This document shows, piece by piece, positions 43,005-54,100 of a stretch of DNA of 64,000 nt. Every line of letters begins with the position of its first letter. The stretch's first letter is position 1. Source of the stretch: an uncultured Paracoccaceae bacterium (lineage in GTDB: Bacteria; Pseudomonadota; Alphaproteobacteria; Rhodobacterales; Rhodobacteraceae); NCBI GenBank assembly GCA_947493255.1, contig CANLQK010000001.1, positions 124,001-188,000 on the forward strand, given 5' to 3'. The position numbers and the translations under genes are program-made. The notes under the pieces are model-generated. The model searched no databases, had not been told where the DNA came from, and was given only the letters and a program-made list of their open reading frames with translations.

Positions 43005-44495
43005 GTGAACAAACCTTTGGTGAAACAGCCCCAGGTCGTCGCGGCGGCGCCCGCGCAAATGCAAGACCGTCAAAAATGGATTGCAGCGCTGATGGTCGGT
43101 ATGGCCTTGGCCGTAGCTGCAGTTGTCCCCGCTAAGGCGCAAGAACGCCCCGCAACATTTGCAGATTTGGCCGAACTGGTTAGCCCATCGGTGGTGAACA
43201 TTACAACAAGCACGGTGATCGCGAACCGCACAGGGCCACAAGGCGTGGTTCCAGAAGGGTCCCCGTTTGAAGATTTCTTTGATGACTTTGGCGAAGACGA
43301 ACAGCGTCGTTCCTCGGCACTGGGGTCCGGCTTTGTGATTTCTGCTGACGGTTTCATCGTGACCAACAACCACGTGATTGAAGGTGCAGACGAGATCGAA
43401 ATCGAATTCTTCCCCGGTGAAGGACAGCCGTCAGAACTGTTGCCTGCCGAATTGGTAGGCACAGATCCGAACACGGACATTGCGTTGCTGAAAGTTGAAT
43501 ACGACGAACCGTTGCAGTTTGTGGAATTTGGTGACAGCGACGGTGTTGGCGCGCGCGTTGGTGACTGGGTGATGGCGATGGGGAACCCGCTGGGGCAGGG
43601 GTTCTCTGTTTCGGCTGGTATCGTATCGGCGCGCAATCGGTCGCTGCAGGGTACCTATGATGACTACATTCAGACAGATGCAGCCATCAACCGAGGGAAC
43701 TCTGGTGGGCCGCTGTTCAATATGGACGGCGACGTTATTGGTGTGAACACCGCAATTTTGTCCCCTAACGGTGGGTCAATCGGTATTGGTTTTGCGATGT
43801 CTTCGGCTGTTGTGACCAATGTGGTCGATCAGCTGGAAGAGTTCGGCGAGACACGCCGCGGCTGGTTGGGTGTTCGCATTCAGGATGTAACCGTGGATAT
43901 GGTGGATGCTATTGAAGGCTTGGCCGAAGCCCGAGGTGCAATGGTAACAGATGTGCCCCCAGGCCCAGCAGAAGACGCAGGATTGGAAAGCGGCGACATC
44001 ATCTTGTCATTTGATGGGATCGAAATCGAAAACACACGCGAGTTGGTCCAAATTGTAGGTAACAGCCCCGTCGGTAAAGAGGTGGCAGTGGCCGCCCTTC
44101 GCAACGGCGACATGGTCGATTTGACTGTGGTATTGGGGCGTCGTGAGACTGCCGAAGCAGCGGCATTCCCAGCTGAAGACGGCGAAGCCGCAACACCCGA
44201 AACGACCAATATGTTGGGTCTGACCTTGTCCGAGATCACGCCTGAGCTGGCCGAGGCCATGGGGATTACTGCGGACGCTGGTTTGGTCATCGTTGAGGTC
44301 GAAGCAGACAGCGAAGCTGAAGAAAAAGGGTTGCTGTCTGGCGATCTGATTACCGAAGCTGGCCAACAGAAAATCGCGAATATTGCGGATTTCGAAGCCC
44401 GCGTTGAAGAAGCTCAAGAGGCAGGGCGCAAGTCACTCTTGCTGCTTGTTCGCCGTGATGGTGCACCGCGGTTTGTTGCGCTTGGCCTTGAGTGA
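43005..44495 (+). CDS. degP: Do-family periplasmic serine endoprotease
   Basis: A 496-residue trypsin-fold protease and chaperone of the periplasm. The catalytic triad is His123 (NNHVIEG), Asp158 (DPNTDIALLKV) and Ser233 (GNSGGPL). Two PDZ domains follow, roughly 280-370 and 400-490. A 22-residue cytosolic extension precedes a signal sequence with predicted cleavage after AKA near residue 45. The start is GTG at 43005 with a strong GAAGGAG site. It lies in the same neighbourhood as hflKC, both in envelope proteolysis. A terminator follows. Confidence 0.95.
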   Translation: MNKPLVKQPQVVAAAPAQMQDRQKWIAALMVGMALAVAAVVPAKAQERPATFADLAELVSPSVVNITTSTVIANRTGPQGVVPEGSPFEDFFDDFGEDEQRRSSALGSGFVISADGFIVTNNHVIEGADEIEIEFFPGEGQPSELLPAELVGTDPNTDIALLKVEYDEPLQFVEFGDSDGVGARVGDWVMAMGNPLGQGFSVSAGIVSARNRSLQGTYDDYIQTDAAINRGNSGGPLFNMDGDVIGVNTAILSPNGGSIGIGFAMSSAVVTNVVDQLEEFGETRRGWLGVRIQDVTVDMVDAIEGLAEARGAMVTDVPPGPAEDAGLESGDIILSFDGIEIENTRELVQIVGNSPVGKEVAVAALRNGDMVDLTVVLGRRETAEAAAFPAEDGEAATPETTNMLGLTLSEITPELAEAMGITADAGLVIVEVEADSEAEEKGLLSGDLITEAGQQKIANIADFEARVEEAQEAGRKSLLLLVRRDGAPRFVALGLE

Positions 44496-44520
44496 TTTCT
44501 GAATGATGAAACAATGTGAA

Positions 44521-44550
44521 AGGGCGCCCAATGGGGCGCCCTTTTTCTTT
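44521..44550 (+). terminator. Rho-independent terminator after degP
   Basis: A perfect 9-bp GC-rich stem (44521-44529 with 44534-44542) with a 4-nt AATG loop is followed by TTTTTCTTT. It ends degP transcription ahead of the oxygenase gene. Confidence 0.9.
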
Positions 44551-44617
44551 GCCTCTAGTTGTTTTCTTAGATGCAATTCTGTGCTCAGATCGCGCAAACG
44601 ATGAAGGTTGGATTCCG

Positions 44618-45397
44618 ATGCACATTGAAACGATTGTCGATTTAGAAACGTATCCGATGACGGACAAAAGTTTTTTGGACCGTTGTGCAGCCACATTGGA
44701 TGATACTGGTGTGCTTGTATTGCCGAATTTCATTCAGGCCACCGCGCTTGAAGCCATGCGCCAAGAGGCGACGGTTGGTGAAGAAAATGCCTACTTTTGC
44801 GCCCAAGATCATTCAATCTACCTGACGCCAGACGACCTAAACTACGCAGCCGATCATCCGGCCAACAGAAAGGTCGTGTCATCGAAAGGGTGCATTTGTG
44901 ATGATGTGATTGGTCAAGAATCCCCGCTTCGATGTCTATACGATGACACAGATTTTCGTGGGTTTGTGGCGGTAGTGACAGGGCAGAGAGAAATGCACCC
45001 CTACGCGGACCCGCTGTCGTCAATCAACATCCACTACGCGCGGCGCGGCCAAGAGCTGGGTTGGCATTTTGACAATTCATCCTTTGCGATCACGTTGCTT
45101 ATTCAAAAACCAGCTGCTGGAAGCCGTTTTGAATTTATCAAAGACCTGCGTGACGCAGATGCGGGCGAGATGAATTACGCGGGTGTCGGTGATTTATTGG
45201 ATGGGCGGGTACAGCCTGAGGTCTTGCAGATGGACGCCGGCACCTTGGTCTTGTTCCGCGGGCGCAATTCTATTCACCGTGTTTCACCCAATGAAAGCGA
45301 CGTGACGCGCATGTTGGCGGTTCTTGCTTATAACGACCAACCCAGTGTCGAATTATCAGAAAGTGCGCGCATGACGTTTTATGGGCGTCTTGCCTAA
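44618..45397 (+). CDS. Fe(II)/2-oxoglutarate oxygenase, HalD/BesD-like
   Basis: A 259-residue cupin-fold oxygenase resembling the group that includes the amino-acid halogenases BesD and HalD. The metal triad reads His150-Phe151-Asp152 (WHFDNSSF) with His220 (IHRVSP). Arg231 is a likely 2-oxoglutarate ligand. Halogenases of this group replace the Asp by Gly or Ala to leave room for chloride. Here Asp is present, so hydroxylation is expected instead of chlorination. A longer open frame exists upstream but the ATG at 44618 fits. Substrate is unknown, possibly a free amino acid. Confidence 0.75.
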   Translation: MHIETIVDLETYPMTDKSFLDRCAATLDDTGVLVLPNFIQATALEAMRQEATVGEENAYFCAQDHSIYLTPDDLNYAADHPANRKVVSSKGCICDDVIGQESPLRCLYDDTDFRGFVAVVTGQREMHPYADPLSSINIHYARRGQELGWHFDNSSFAITLLIQKPAAGSRFEFIKDLRDADAGEMNYAGVGDLLDGRVQPEVLQMDAGTLVLFRGRNSIHRVSPNESDVTRMLAVLAYNDQPSVELSESARMTFYGRLA

Positions 45398-45948
45398 AGC
45401 GTATCGCGTGGAACGGCGACAAGACCGAGGTTGCGGGCCGTTTTCAAAGTCAAAGTAGATGTATGCACGTCGTCTTCGGCGATTTGAAAGCGTTCAATCG
45501 CAGCGGAGGTTTTTGTATCCAGTTGCCCGCTAATTGGGCCGTCGTAATACCCCCGTGCAATAAGCGCACGCTGAACTGAGGCGATAAAAGGAGGGGTTAA
45601 GATGCTATTGCAGGGCGTTTCAAATTCAACCTCGCGTCGTTCGCGTAAGATTTCTTGCCGTGTATCCGTGCGAAATGTTGCGGGTGAGACGACTGCGCCA
45701 TCAGATCCCAAGACTTCTGGAACGATAACCTGCTCGGTGACTGTTTCGATAAGCGCTGGTGTTATGGTCCGAGCATAGCAAGTGCCGGTGCTGGCATCGA
45801 CCGTGGCAGGATGGGCAAGCGGGCCAATTGGATCGACAACAGGATCGCTGCCAGGCGCTGTGGGTGCGCGGGTCACGTCGGGTTCCATGCACGCCGAAAG
45901 GCCACAAAAAAAAGCTGTCACGCCAAAGGCGCGGTATGTTTTGATCAT
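45394..45948 (-). CDS. Lipoprotein with peptidoglycan-binding-like domain
   Basis: A 184-residue exported lipoprotein. The signal ends in lipobox L-S-A-C with Cys20 as the lipidation site. A Pro-rich linker and a Cys-containing middle region follow. The C-terminal 65 residues look like a peptidoglycan-binding type 1 domain (SVQRALIARGYYDGPISGQL, then IERFQIAED). It probably tethers to the envelope. It is convergent with the oxygenase gene, overlapping it by 4 bp. No enzyme domain is present. Confidence 0.8.
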   Translation of the reverse strand: MIKTYRAFGVTAFFCGLSACMEPDVTRAPTAPGSDPVVDPIGPLAHPATVDASTGTCYARTITPALIETVTEQVIVPEVLGSDGAVVSPATFRTDTRQEILRERREVEFETPCNSILTPPFIASVQRALIARGYYDGPISGQLDTKTSAAIERFQIAEDDVHTSTLTLKTARNLGLVAVPRDTL

Positions 45949-46073
45949 CTGCTCAATCCTCGGGCTCTGTCGGCCCGTTTTTTGTTTTTTACGAGATTTA
46001 TGGCGTGGGGCAAAGCCAGCAGTGGACGGGTTGGCAAAAGATCGCGTTGGCGTGACGTTTTCGTGCCACTTGA

Positions 46074-46487
<414 letters not shown>

Positions 46488-46488
46488 G

Positions 46489-47232
46489 GTGGCGCCGCGT
46501 CTGCCGCTTGGGGCGTTGCACCGGTGCGTGCGCGGCGCGACGGCAACGCTGTGCATGGGGTTGGCGACCCAAGTTGCAGCCGAGACGATTGTTGGCGCCC
46601 AATTCGAGGGCCCAACGACGCGGTACACCCATGGTGTACTGGGCGATGCGGTTGAGTTCACGACGCTCGTGATCGAGACTGAAGATTGGGCACACAAGCA
46701 GCGGTATACTATCGAATTGCCTGATGACCATGTTTTCGAGGATGTCCAACCACGCTTGTGGGATATCACAGGAAATGGGCGGCCAGAGGTTGTGGTTATT
46801 GAGACTGATATGGGGCTTGGCGGGTCTTTGGCGGTGTATGACCAAAGCGGCAAGATCGCAGAGACCCCCCACATTGGTCGGCGCAATCGATGGCTGGCGC
46901 CTGTGGGTGCTGGGGATTTGGATGGGGACGGACGCATTGAAGTTGCGTTTGTTGACCGGCCCCATTTAGCGAAAGTGTTGCGCGTTTTTGAATGGACAGG
47001 GTCTGATTTGGTTTTGGACGCTGAGCTGGGCGGTTTGACCAATCACCGCATTGGCGAGGATTTTATTGGTGGTGGGTTACGTGATTGTGGTTCGGGGCCA
47101 GAATTGGTCACTGCAGATGCCGATTGGTCTGATGTTATGGTGACCACGATGGCGGATGGAGGTCTGGAGGCACGATCTGTTGGGCCCTTTAGCGCATCAG
47201 CCTTGATGCGCGCGTTAGACTGTCAGTTATAA
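46489..47232 (+). CDS. Exported FG-GAP/VCBS-like repeat protein
   Basis: A 247-residue protein with an N-terminal signal (about residues 1-30, ending ATQVAA) and beta-propeller-type repeats. ITGNGRPEVVVIETDMG and GDLDGDGRIEVAFVD are FG-GAP/VCBS calcium-loop motifs, and GDLDGDG is the canonical Ca site. The start is GTG at 46489, one base after the ferredoxin stop; an upstream in-frame ATG inside the ferredoxin gene gives no signal peptide. Predicted periplasmic. Function is unknown; cotranscription with a ferredoxin is odd. Confidence 0.78.
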   Translation: MAPRLPLGALHRCVRGATATLCMGLATQVAAETIVGAQFEGPTTRYTHGVLGDAVEFTTLVIETEDWAHKQRYTIELPDDHVFEDVQPRLWDITGNGRPEVVVIETDMGLGGSLAVYDQSGKIAETPHIGRRNRWLAPVGAGDLDGDGRIEVAFVDRPHLAKVLRVFEWTGSDLVLDAELGGLTNHRIGEDFIGGGLRDCGSGPELVTADADWSDVMVTTMADGGLEARSVGPFSASALMRALDCQL

Positions 47233-47258
47233 GGGCTATGTCGCCCGAATTAGAGCTT

Positions 47259-48029
47259 TCAGAGGACCGCCGCGAGGGTGACAAGGACTGCAATTTCTGT
47301 TGTTTGTTGTGTTGCCCCCAGAATGTCACCGGTTTGGCCGCCAATTTTTGACTTGGAGATGATCGCGCAGATTACGGCGATGATGACAGTGACAAGGATT
47401 AGCAATAGCCCTGCAGATTGGAACAACGCGAGGCTTGCAAGCGCGGCGAGTGCGACCGCGACAAGGGCTGTTGTTTGTGTTGGGCGGCCAACGGAGTGGC
47501 TGAGGCCAGAGGCGCGTGCATTTGGCAACGTGCTCATCAAAGGGACCATGCTGGCGCGGCTGAGAGCGGCGGCCACGATAAGGGCGGGCCAGATCGAGGC
47601 ATCCAAAATCAGCGATAGGGCTTGCCAGCGTAGGCCTAACCCAAGGATCAAAGCGATCACACCGTAGGCCCCGATGCGGCTGTCTTTCATGATTTCTAAA
47701 CGGCGCGATTTATCCCAGCCCCCCCACAGCCCATCTGCCGTGTCCGCAAGGCCATCTTCGTGCAATGCGCCGGTCAGGATGATCAGGGTCGCGAGCGTGA
47801 GACCCGCACTCAACGTTGGGGGCAACCCAAAGAGCAAGCATAGATGTGCAACTGCGCCCGCCATGATAGCCAAAGCGAGTCCGGCGATTGGGTAGGCCCA
47901 GGCGGCTTGTGCCCCACGTGCCGTTGCACGGTCTATGTCGACGCTGATGGGCAAACGTGAGAGCAAACCGAGCGCAGCAGGGACGTCGGACAGGGCGAAT
48001 AGGGATTTAGCGTCGTCATCGCGCGTCAT
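47259..48029 (-). CDS. cobS: Adenosylcobinamide-GDP ribazoletransferase
   Basis: A 256-residue inner-membrane enzyme (CobS/CobV) that joins adenosylcobinamide-GDP to alpha-ribazole in the last steps of B12 synthesis. LLSRLPISVDI at the start, then GALHEDGLADTADGLWGGWDKSRRLEI carrying the acidic active-site cluster, are family signatures, with about six hydrophobic segments. It is divergent from cobT, 74 bp away, too close for a cobalamin riboswitch. Confidence 0.93.
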   Translation of the reverse strand: MTRDDDAKSLFALSDVPAALGLLSRLPISVDIDRATARGAQAAWAYPIAGLALAIMAGAVAHLCLLFGLPPTLSAGLTLATLIILTGALHEDGLADTADGLWGGWDKSRRLEIMKDSRIGAYGVIALILGLGLRWQALSLILDASIWPALIVAAALSRASMVPLMSTLPNARASGLSHSVGRPTQTTALVAVALAALASLALFQSAGLLLILVTVIIAVICAIISKSKIGGQTGDILGATQQTTEIAVLVTLAAVL

Positions 48030-48103
48030 CAGGGCGTTTCCGTCTTTTCAATTCATCCCAATTGGGTAGACAGTGCGTCAACAGATTGCAATGAGGCCGA
48101 CAC

Positions 48104-49114
48104 ATGACAGCACCTTTCGCTACACTTGACCAATTCCGCGCAGTGTTGAGCGATGCGCCGGGGCCAGACATGGAAACTCTAGCGGCGGCGAACGACCGCA
48201 ATGGTCAGTTGACCAAGCCGCCCGGTGCGCTTGGGCGTCTAGAAGATTTGGCAATTTGGTATGCAGGCTGGCGTGGTGATGCGCAGCCGCAAGTAAAGGC
48301 GCCTCAGGTTTTGGTGTTTGCGGGCAACCATGGTGTTTGTGCGCAAGGTGTTTCTGCTTTTCCACCTGAAGTGACCGTCCAGATGGTTGCAAATTTTGAA
48401 CACGGCGGCGCGGCGATCAACCAGCTGAGTCGCGAATTCGGCGCGACGATGACAGTGCACGCCTTGGATCTCGAAACGCCAACGCAAGATTTCACGCAAG
48501 CGCCAGCAATGAGCGAAGACGAGGTGGTTGCGGCATTGACCACAGGGTGGTGCGCCGTGGACCCCAAAAGTGACTTGGTCGTCACTGGCGAGATGGGCAT
48601 TGGCAACACAACATCGGCGGCGGCTGTGGCTGCAGCCGTTTTGGGAGGTACGGCGCAGGATTGGGCTGGCCGCGGAACTGGTGTGGACGATGACGGGTTG
48701 GCCCGAAAGGTCGATGCGGTAACACGTGGATTGGCGTTACATGACGTGTCAGACCCATTGGAAGCGCTCCGATGTTTAGGTGGACGCGAATTGGCTGCGA
48801 TGGCTGGTGCGATTGCGGCTGCCCGCCATCACCGCATTCCAGTTATTTTAGATGGGTTCATTTGTTCGGCAGCGGCCGCGTGTTTGGAAAAGGCAGCGGC
48901 TGGCGCATTGGACCACACTGTTGCGGGGCATTTGAGCGCTGAGGGAGCCCATGAAAGGCTATTGAATGCCTTGGAAAAACGCCCGCTGTTGTCATTGGGA
49001 CTTCGTTTGGGAGAAGGGTCCGGCGCGGCCTTGGCGATTGGTGTTCTGAAGGGCGCGATCGCATGTCATTCGGGCATGGCGACCTTTGCCGAAGCAGGTG
49101 TTGCGGACGGCTAA
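48104..49114 (+). CDS. cobT: Nicotinate-nucleotide--dimethylbenzimidazole phosphoribosyltransferase
   Basis: A 336-residue CobT/CobU that makes alpha-ribazole phosphate for the lower ligand of cobalamin. Readable motifs are [44 protein letters not shown] and the C-terminal [12 protein letters not shown] with the catalytic Glu. Length is normal. It forms a divergent pair with cobS, so both lower-ligand steps are present; the rest of B12 synthesis is not in the window. A terminator follows. Confidence 0.95.
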   Translation: MTAPFATLDQFRAVLSDAPGPDMETLAAANDRNGQLTKPPGALGRLEDLAIWYAGWRGDAQPQVKAPQVLVFAGNHGVCAQGVSAFPPEVTVQMVANFEHGGAAINQLSREFGATMTVHALDLETPTQDFTQAPAMSEDEVVAALTTGWCAVDPKSDLVVTGEMGIGNTTSAAAVAAAVLGGTAQDWAGRGTGVDDDGLARKVDAVTRGLALHDVSDPLEALRCLGGRELAAMAGAIAAARHHRIPVILDGFICSAAAACLEKAAAGALDHTVAGHLSAEGAHERLLNALEKRPLLSLGLRLGEGSGAALAIGVLKGAIACHSGMATFAEAGVADG

Positions 49115-49145
49115 GCGCTTCGTCTGATCAGAAAAAGCTTGAACG

Positions 49146-49176
49146 GCCGCACCATTCATTGGTGCGGCTTTTTTTT
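49146..49176 (+). terminator. Rho-independent terminator after cobT
   Basis: A perfect 9-bp stem (GCCGCACCA at 49146-49154 with 49160-49168), a 5-nt loop and eight T residues follow cobT. Confidence 0.9.
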
Positions 49177-49179
49177 GGG

Positions 49180-51078
49180 CTATTTCTGTGAGGTGCGGCC
49201 ACCAAGTGGCGTGGCAGCCCCTGATGCCCGTTCGGCCTCGTCCAGTTTTTCTGTCAGCGCAGATTCAAGGTCGCGGTTAGCGGCTTTGGCACGATCGATA
49301 TAGGCTTGGTTTTTTGAAATCGGAACGTTCGGGTCCCAGACCTCTGCAAGGTCACGTAAGGTGTGGCGGTCGTAGTGGTAAAAGGCCATTTCGGCTTCGG
49401 AGGCTTCGAATTCGCTGAGCCCAAGGTTTTCGAGGACGTAGCGGCCTGCGCGCAAAGAACTGTCAAACATTTCGCGCACGATGTCATTGGCGCCAGCCGC
49501 ATAAAGTTCGTAAACGTGCACGCGGTCGCGGGCGCGCGCAACGATGTGTAGGTCAGGCCGTTGAGCACGAGCGTACTTGACCAGCGTAACGGCCTCTTTT
49601 TTACCGTCAAGGGCCACGACCAACACCTTGGCGTCGGCAAGTCCGGCGGCATGTAAAATGTCTGGGCGTGTTGGGTCGCCAAAATAGCCCTTAAAGCCAA
49701 ACGTGCGCATCAGTTGCACGGTTTCTAGATTGCTGTCCAAAACGATTGTGGAGAAGCCAGAGCTTTGGACAAGGCGGTTCACCACCTGCCCAAAACGACC
49801 AATACCTGCAACGATAACAGTGCCCTGTTCGTCGATATCATCTGCCGGCTGGTCGGCGCTCACGTCCATCCTGTGGGACAGTTTTTCGTAAAGGATAAAC
49901 AGAAGGGGAGTCACCAGCATCGACAGGGCGACAACCAAAAGGAGGTCTGCGGCCAACGCATCAGGCAACACGCTTTGTTGGGTTGAAAAGGCGATCAGGA
50001 CAAACCCGAATTCACCGGCTTGCGCCAAGGCCAAAGTGAACAGCCATCGTGCACGACCAGCTATGCCAAACACTACAGCGAGGGCGTAAAGGACTGCCCC
50101 CTTGATAAAGATAACGGCTGCAGTCAGCCCCAAAATGCGCGCGGGTTCCCCCATAAGGATGTCAAAATCAATGCCTGCGCCAACGGTGATGAAAAACAAT
50201 CCCAACAAAAGGCCTTTGAACGGTTCAAGGTCGCTTTCCAATTCGTGGCGGAATTCAGAGTTCGCCAAAACCACCCCAGCAAGAAACGTACCAAGGGCAG
50301 CTGAAAGACCGACAAGACCCATCAAAGCAGCGATGGACACAACGATAAGAAGGGCGAAAGCCGTGTACATTTCGCGCAAGCGGGCTTGGTGGATGTAGCG
50401 AAATACGGGGCGCGTTAGGTAAATACCTACAAGTATCACAGCGGCGACGGCCGCTATTGTCACAAGGGTGACGCCCCACCCAGGTAGCCCTTCAACAAGG
50501 GATAGCGCGTGATGTCCATCATCGGCAGCGGTGGCAATGGCGACCGAGCCGTCAGGTTGAACTGTTGCTGGTGCACGCACTGCCAGCAACGGTAGCAGGG
50601 CTAACATCGGGATAACCGCAATGTCCTGTGTCAGAAGCACAGAGAAAATGTTGCGTCCACCCGTGGTCTGCATCAGACCTTTTTCAGACAGTGTTTGCAG
50701 AACAATCGCGGTGGACGACAAGGCAAAGATCAACCCAATCGCAAGAGCCGTCGGCCAAGGTTGCCCCAGAGCCAGAAACAGCCCCATCAGCAAAACTGTG
50801 GTGCCCCCAATTTGGAGACCTCCCAACCCGATCAATTTGTGGCGCATGCCCCATAGCGCCGCGGGTTCTAGCTCTAATCCGATAAGAAACAGCATCATAA
50901 CGACGCCGAATTCAGCCACATGTTGGAGTTCGGCTGCCTCTGCACCAATGATCGGGCCTATCGCGACGCCCGCCAATAAATACCCGAGAACAGACCCAAG
51001 TCCCAACCGCGCTGCCAACGGCACTGCGATTACCGCCGCACCCAACAAAAGCGTCGCAAACAGCAAGGTTTGTTCCAT
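49180..51078 (-). CDS. Cation:proton antiporter with TrkA-N domain (KefB-like, CPA2)
   Basis: A 632-residue CPA2 antiporter. About 12 transmembrane helices occupy residues 1-390. A cytosolic TrkA-N/RCK domain (GTVIVAGIGRFGQVVNRLVQ, about 415-530) binds a nucleotide and gates transport. The conserved acid region is LDV-like ELEPAALWGMRHKLIGLG. KefB/KefC proteins export potassium in exchange for protons under glutathione-linked control, which fits the gor gene in the same window, though no KefG or KefF partner gene is adjacent. The C-terminus is long and polar. Confidence 0.9.
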   Translation of the reverse strand: MEQTLLFATLLLGAAVIAVPLAARLGLGSVLGYLLAGVAIGPIIGAEAAELQHVAEFGVVMMLFLIGLELEPAALWGMRHKLIGLGGLQIGGTTVLLMGLFLALGQPWPTALAIGLIFALSSTAIVLQTLSEKGLMQTTGGRNIFSVLLTQDIAVIPMLALLPLLAVRAPATVQPDGSVAIATAADDGHHALSLVEGLPGWGVTLVTIAAVAAVILVGIYLTRPVFRYIHQARLREMYTAFALLIVVSIAALMGLVGLSAALGTFLAGVVLANSEFRHELESDLEPFKGLLLGLFFITVGAGIDFDILMGEPARILGLTAAVIFIKGAVLYALAVVFGIAGRARWLFTLALAQAGEFGFVLIAFSTQQSVLPDALAADLLLVVALSMLVTPLLFILYEKLSHRMDVSADQPADDIDEQGTVIVAGIGRFGQVVNRLVQSSGFSTIVLDSNLETVQLMRTFGFKGYFGDPTRPDILHAAGLADAKVLVVALDGKKEAVTLVKYARAQRPDLHIVARARDRVHVYELYAAGANDIVREMFDSSLRAGRYVLENLGLSEFEASEAEMAFYHYDRHTLRDLAEVWDPNVPISKNQAYIDRAKAANRDLESALTEKLDEAERASGAATPLGGRTSQK

Positions 51079-51126
51079 GTAAAGTCTTTCAAGTAGTGCC
51101 GCTAAAAACAGCGACCGGAAAAGGCG

Positions 51127-54100
51127 TTAGCCCGGGACTTCTAGGGTTATGGCCCGACCACTTTTGGTATAGCTGAGGGCGTCCGCGCTAATGGCAGTAA
51201 CACGACCACCATCCAATCGATCACCTACGGTCAGACGCAAAAAGCGGCCGTTGCCAAGACGTACCAGCGCACGTCTGTCGCCCGATCCGCCATAAATGCC
51301 AATCAGGTTCACATTGCGAAGGTTGATCGCGTTTTCAAGTGTTGCGTTCTGCGCTACGGACCCACCGGTTGGGCCGCTTGGTGCAACGGTGCGGGGGGCC
51401 ACGGCGGCAACTTGTGTTGCTGCGCGTTCTTGTGCGGCTTGGGCGCGGGCAACGATACGTTCCATGTTACGCGGGCGCGTGTCTGGGCGTTCGGAAAGTG
51501 CGACAGCCTGCGCGGTTGGGTTAACGATTGGGTTTGGGCGGTTCTCGGCGGCTTGAACGGCGGCAGCGATTTCCGGTGCGATCTGAAGCCCCTCTGGTGC
51601 CGTAGGTACTGCGGGCCGCTCGGAGGTCACCTCGACTGGGGCAGGTTCCTCAACCGGTGCTGGCGCAAGCCCCGCAGGGCGAGTTTGTGGGCGGAAGGCC
51701 GCGGCTTGGGCTGATGTTAGTGCCCCCAAAACCGGCGTGTTAGCAAGTGCGGCGGCGGCCAGTGTCACGCTTTCTGGGCGTACCAGTGGGCGGGCTGTTG
51801 TCGTGTTCGGTGTCTGTGCCGTCGTAGTGCCAAGGGCCGTGGCGATATCTGCGCTCAGCGCATCTAGATCGACATCGGGGTTAGCGGCAGCAGCGGTCGG
51901 TGCTGTGGTGCCCGGACGAATGGGGGGCAAGATCGGGGGGGCGCCTGCGATCACGTTCAACCCATCGTTCGTACCGTCGGAAATCGTTGCGATTTCGGTC
52001 GTCGGCGTTTCAACCGACGGGGTTACAGCAGTGCTGGCGGGCGCTGTTGTTCCTGGGCGAATAGGGGGCAGCACCGGTGGCGTGCCTGCCAAAACGACCA
52101 ATCGGTCTGTTGCAATCAGGGGAGCATCCCCTGTGGCAAGATCAGTCAGCGTCTGAGCGGGTGCGACTGTTCCGGTGCGTACTGGGGGCGTGATGGACGG
52201 ACTGCCAGAAATGACGATGACGCCAGCAGGGGCGTCAGTTATTGGGGTGGCCTGCTCGGGGATCACGGCGGCGAGTTGGTCTTGAGGTGTGACTTCAGGG
52301 GCCACTGTTCCGGGTCGTGTCGGCGGGTTTAGGGGCGGCGCGCCCGCGATAATCAAAACACCGTCTGGTGTGGGTGCGCCTTCTGGGCTGGCGACGACGA
52401 GCCCGTCTGTCCCGAAGTTGAACGTGGCGGATGGAGGCGGTGGGTCAACCGGCGTGGCGATTACGGCGTCTCCGGCGACGCTGCTGGCGTCCGCCAACGG
52501 GCTGGCGGGTACGCGTGTGACAGGGGCGACCGCAGACGCCAATTCAAGGCCGTCCAAAGAGGTAGTGCGTGGAGTTTGCGGAATGCGCGGTGCACGTTGC
52601 CAAACACCGGTCGCGGCATAGATGCGGTCGGCTTCTTCTGGCGTTAGGATCTGTGCGCCAGTTGGGGCCGTAGGGGCAGATAACGCATCTGGCACAACTG
52701 CGACTTCAATCGGTTCAGCAACCTCGGCCGGTTCTGTTTCGGTGGCCGCAACTTGAGTTTCTTCCCCGCGATCAAATCCGAGCCAGCGGGCGATCGTGTC
52801 GTCGGCGAGGGCCGCAAATGCCGCAATCGCAAGAAGGAATAGCAACAACACTGCTGTCAGGATTAGGCCAAGGAACCTTGGCTTCCCGCCAACCACGGCC
52901 TTTGGTTTGGGTTTCTTGCGTGCCCCAAAGACTGTGAACTTTGACTTTTCATCTGGATTATCTTGCGGTTGGACGGGTTCTTCCGCCGCTTTGGCTTTTG
53001 CTTCGCTGCGGGCCATGCGGCGGCTGGCAAACATGCCGCCAACAGCGCTGGTGACTGCGGTTGCTGCGCCTAGTGCTGCTGCACCAGCGCTCTTCTCGCC
53101 GCTGTCAGGCGTGCTGGTTTCGGGCGCGACGTCTGGTTCGGCGGTCAGCGACGCTGCTGAGGCGGCTGCCTCAGGCGGCAACGCAGTGGCTGCTTCGCCC
53201 GTGATGGCAGGTGCTACGTCTGGTTCTGTGGCATCCTCTGCAGTTGGCGCCGTGACGGGGGCCGGTGCTGTGCCGGTATCATCGCGGCTGGGTGCAACGA
53301 CGGGCGGCATTGGGTCGGTGCCTTGGCCTGTCGGGACGGCAAGAGCAGGTGGCGCGCGGCGACCAAAGACCGGCTCGTCTGGTTCTTCGGCGACAGGCGC
53401 GGGTCGTCCTTCGTCACGATCAGCCCGCAAAGAGGCAAACACCGGCGGTGCGGCATCTTCTTCAGCGGCTTGCTCGACCTCTAAATCAACTGGGCTTTCG
53501 GCTTCTTGTGAAACCGTCTCATCCGCGTCGACATCCTCATGCGCGCTGTCGTCTTGCGCGGTCTCGGTTTCTTTTGGCTCAGCAGCCTGAGGCTCCGGAT
53601 CCGAAACTGCACCGGTATTCAGATCGGAGAAGTCTTCTTCAAGATATTCTTCCTGTGCCACTTGTGGAACCGAAAATGGTGTGAATTCAACGTCTTCCGT
53701 TGGGATGTCTTCAACGGCATCATCGTCGATTTCCGGCAGGGCGTTGGTAATCGCGTCCGACGGTGTTTCTTCGACTGCCGCGACAGTGTCAGCTGCATCT
53801 TGAGAGGTCGTTTCAGACAGAGCATTCTCGCTGGTTTCAACGTCTGCGCCTGCAGAGGCCGGTTCGGCAAGTGTAACGGCTGCTTGGCCAATCACCACAA
53901 CCGCGTCTGCATCGCGTTCGGCGGTGTGGCCATCAGCTGCGCCGAAAAAAGCTTCGCCAACATATGTAAATGGTTCAGGTACCGCGGCGAAGCTGATTGG
54001 GTTGAACCCATGTTCGCTGGCAAATGCGCTTGCTTCGTCTAGCGTTTCACGCGCAACGGCGGCGACATATGTCCGGCCGCCACCTTTGGCATAGTCGTAG

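Noticed and set aside
48030-48103. Cobalamin riboswitch between cobS and cobT
   Set aside because: The gap is only 74 bp, far shorter than the element, and no B12-box-like sequence is seen.
52796-53590. Ser/Ala-rich plus-strand open frame within the 1088-residue gene
   Set aside because: Low-complexity shadow of the acidic Pro/Ala region on the opposite strand.
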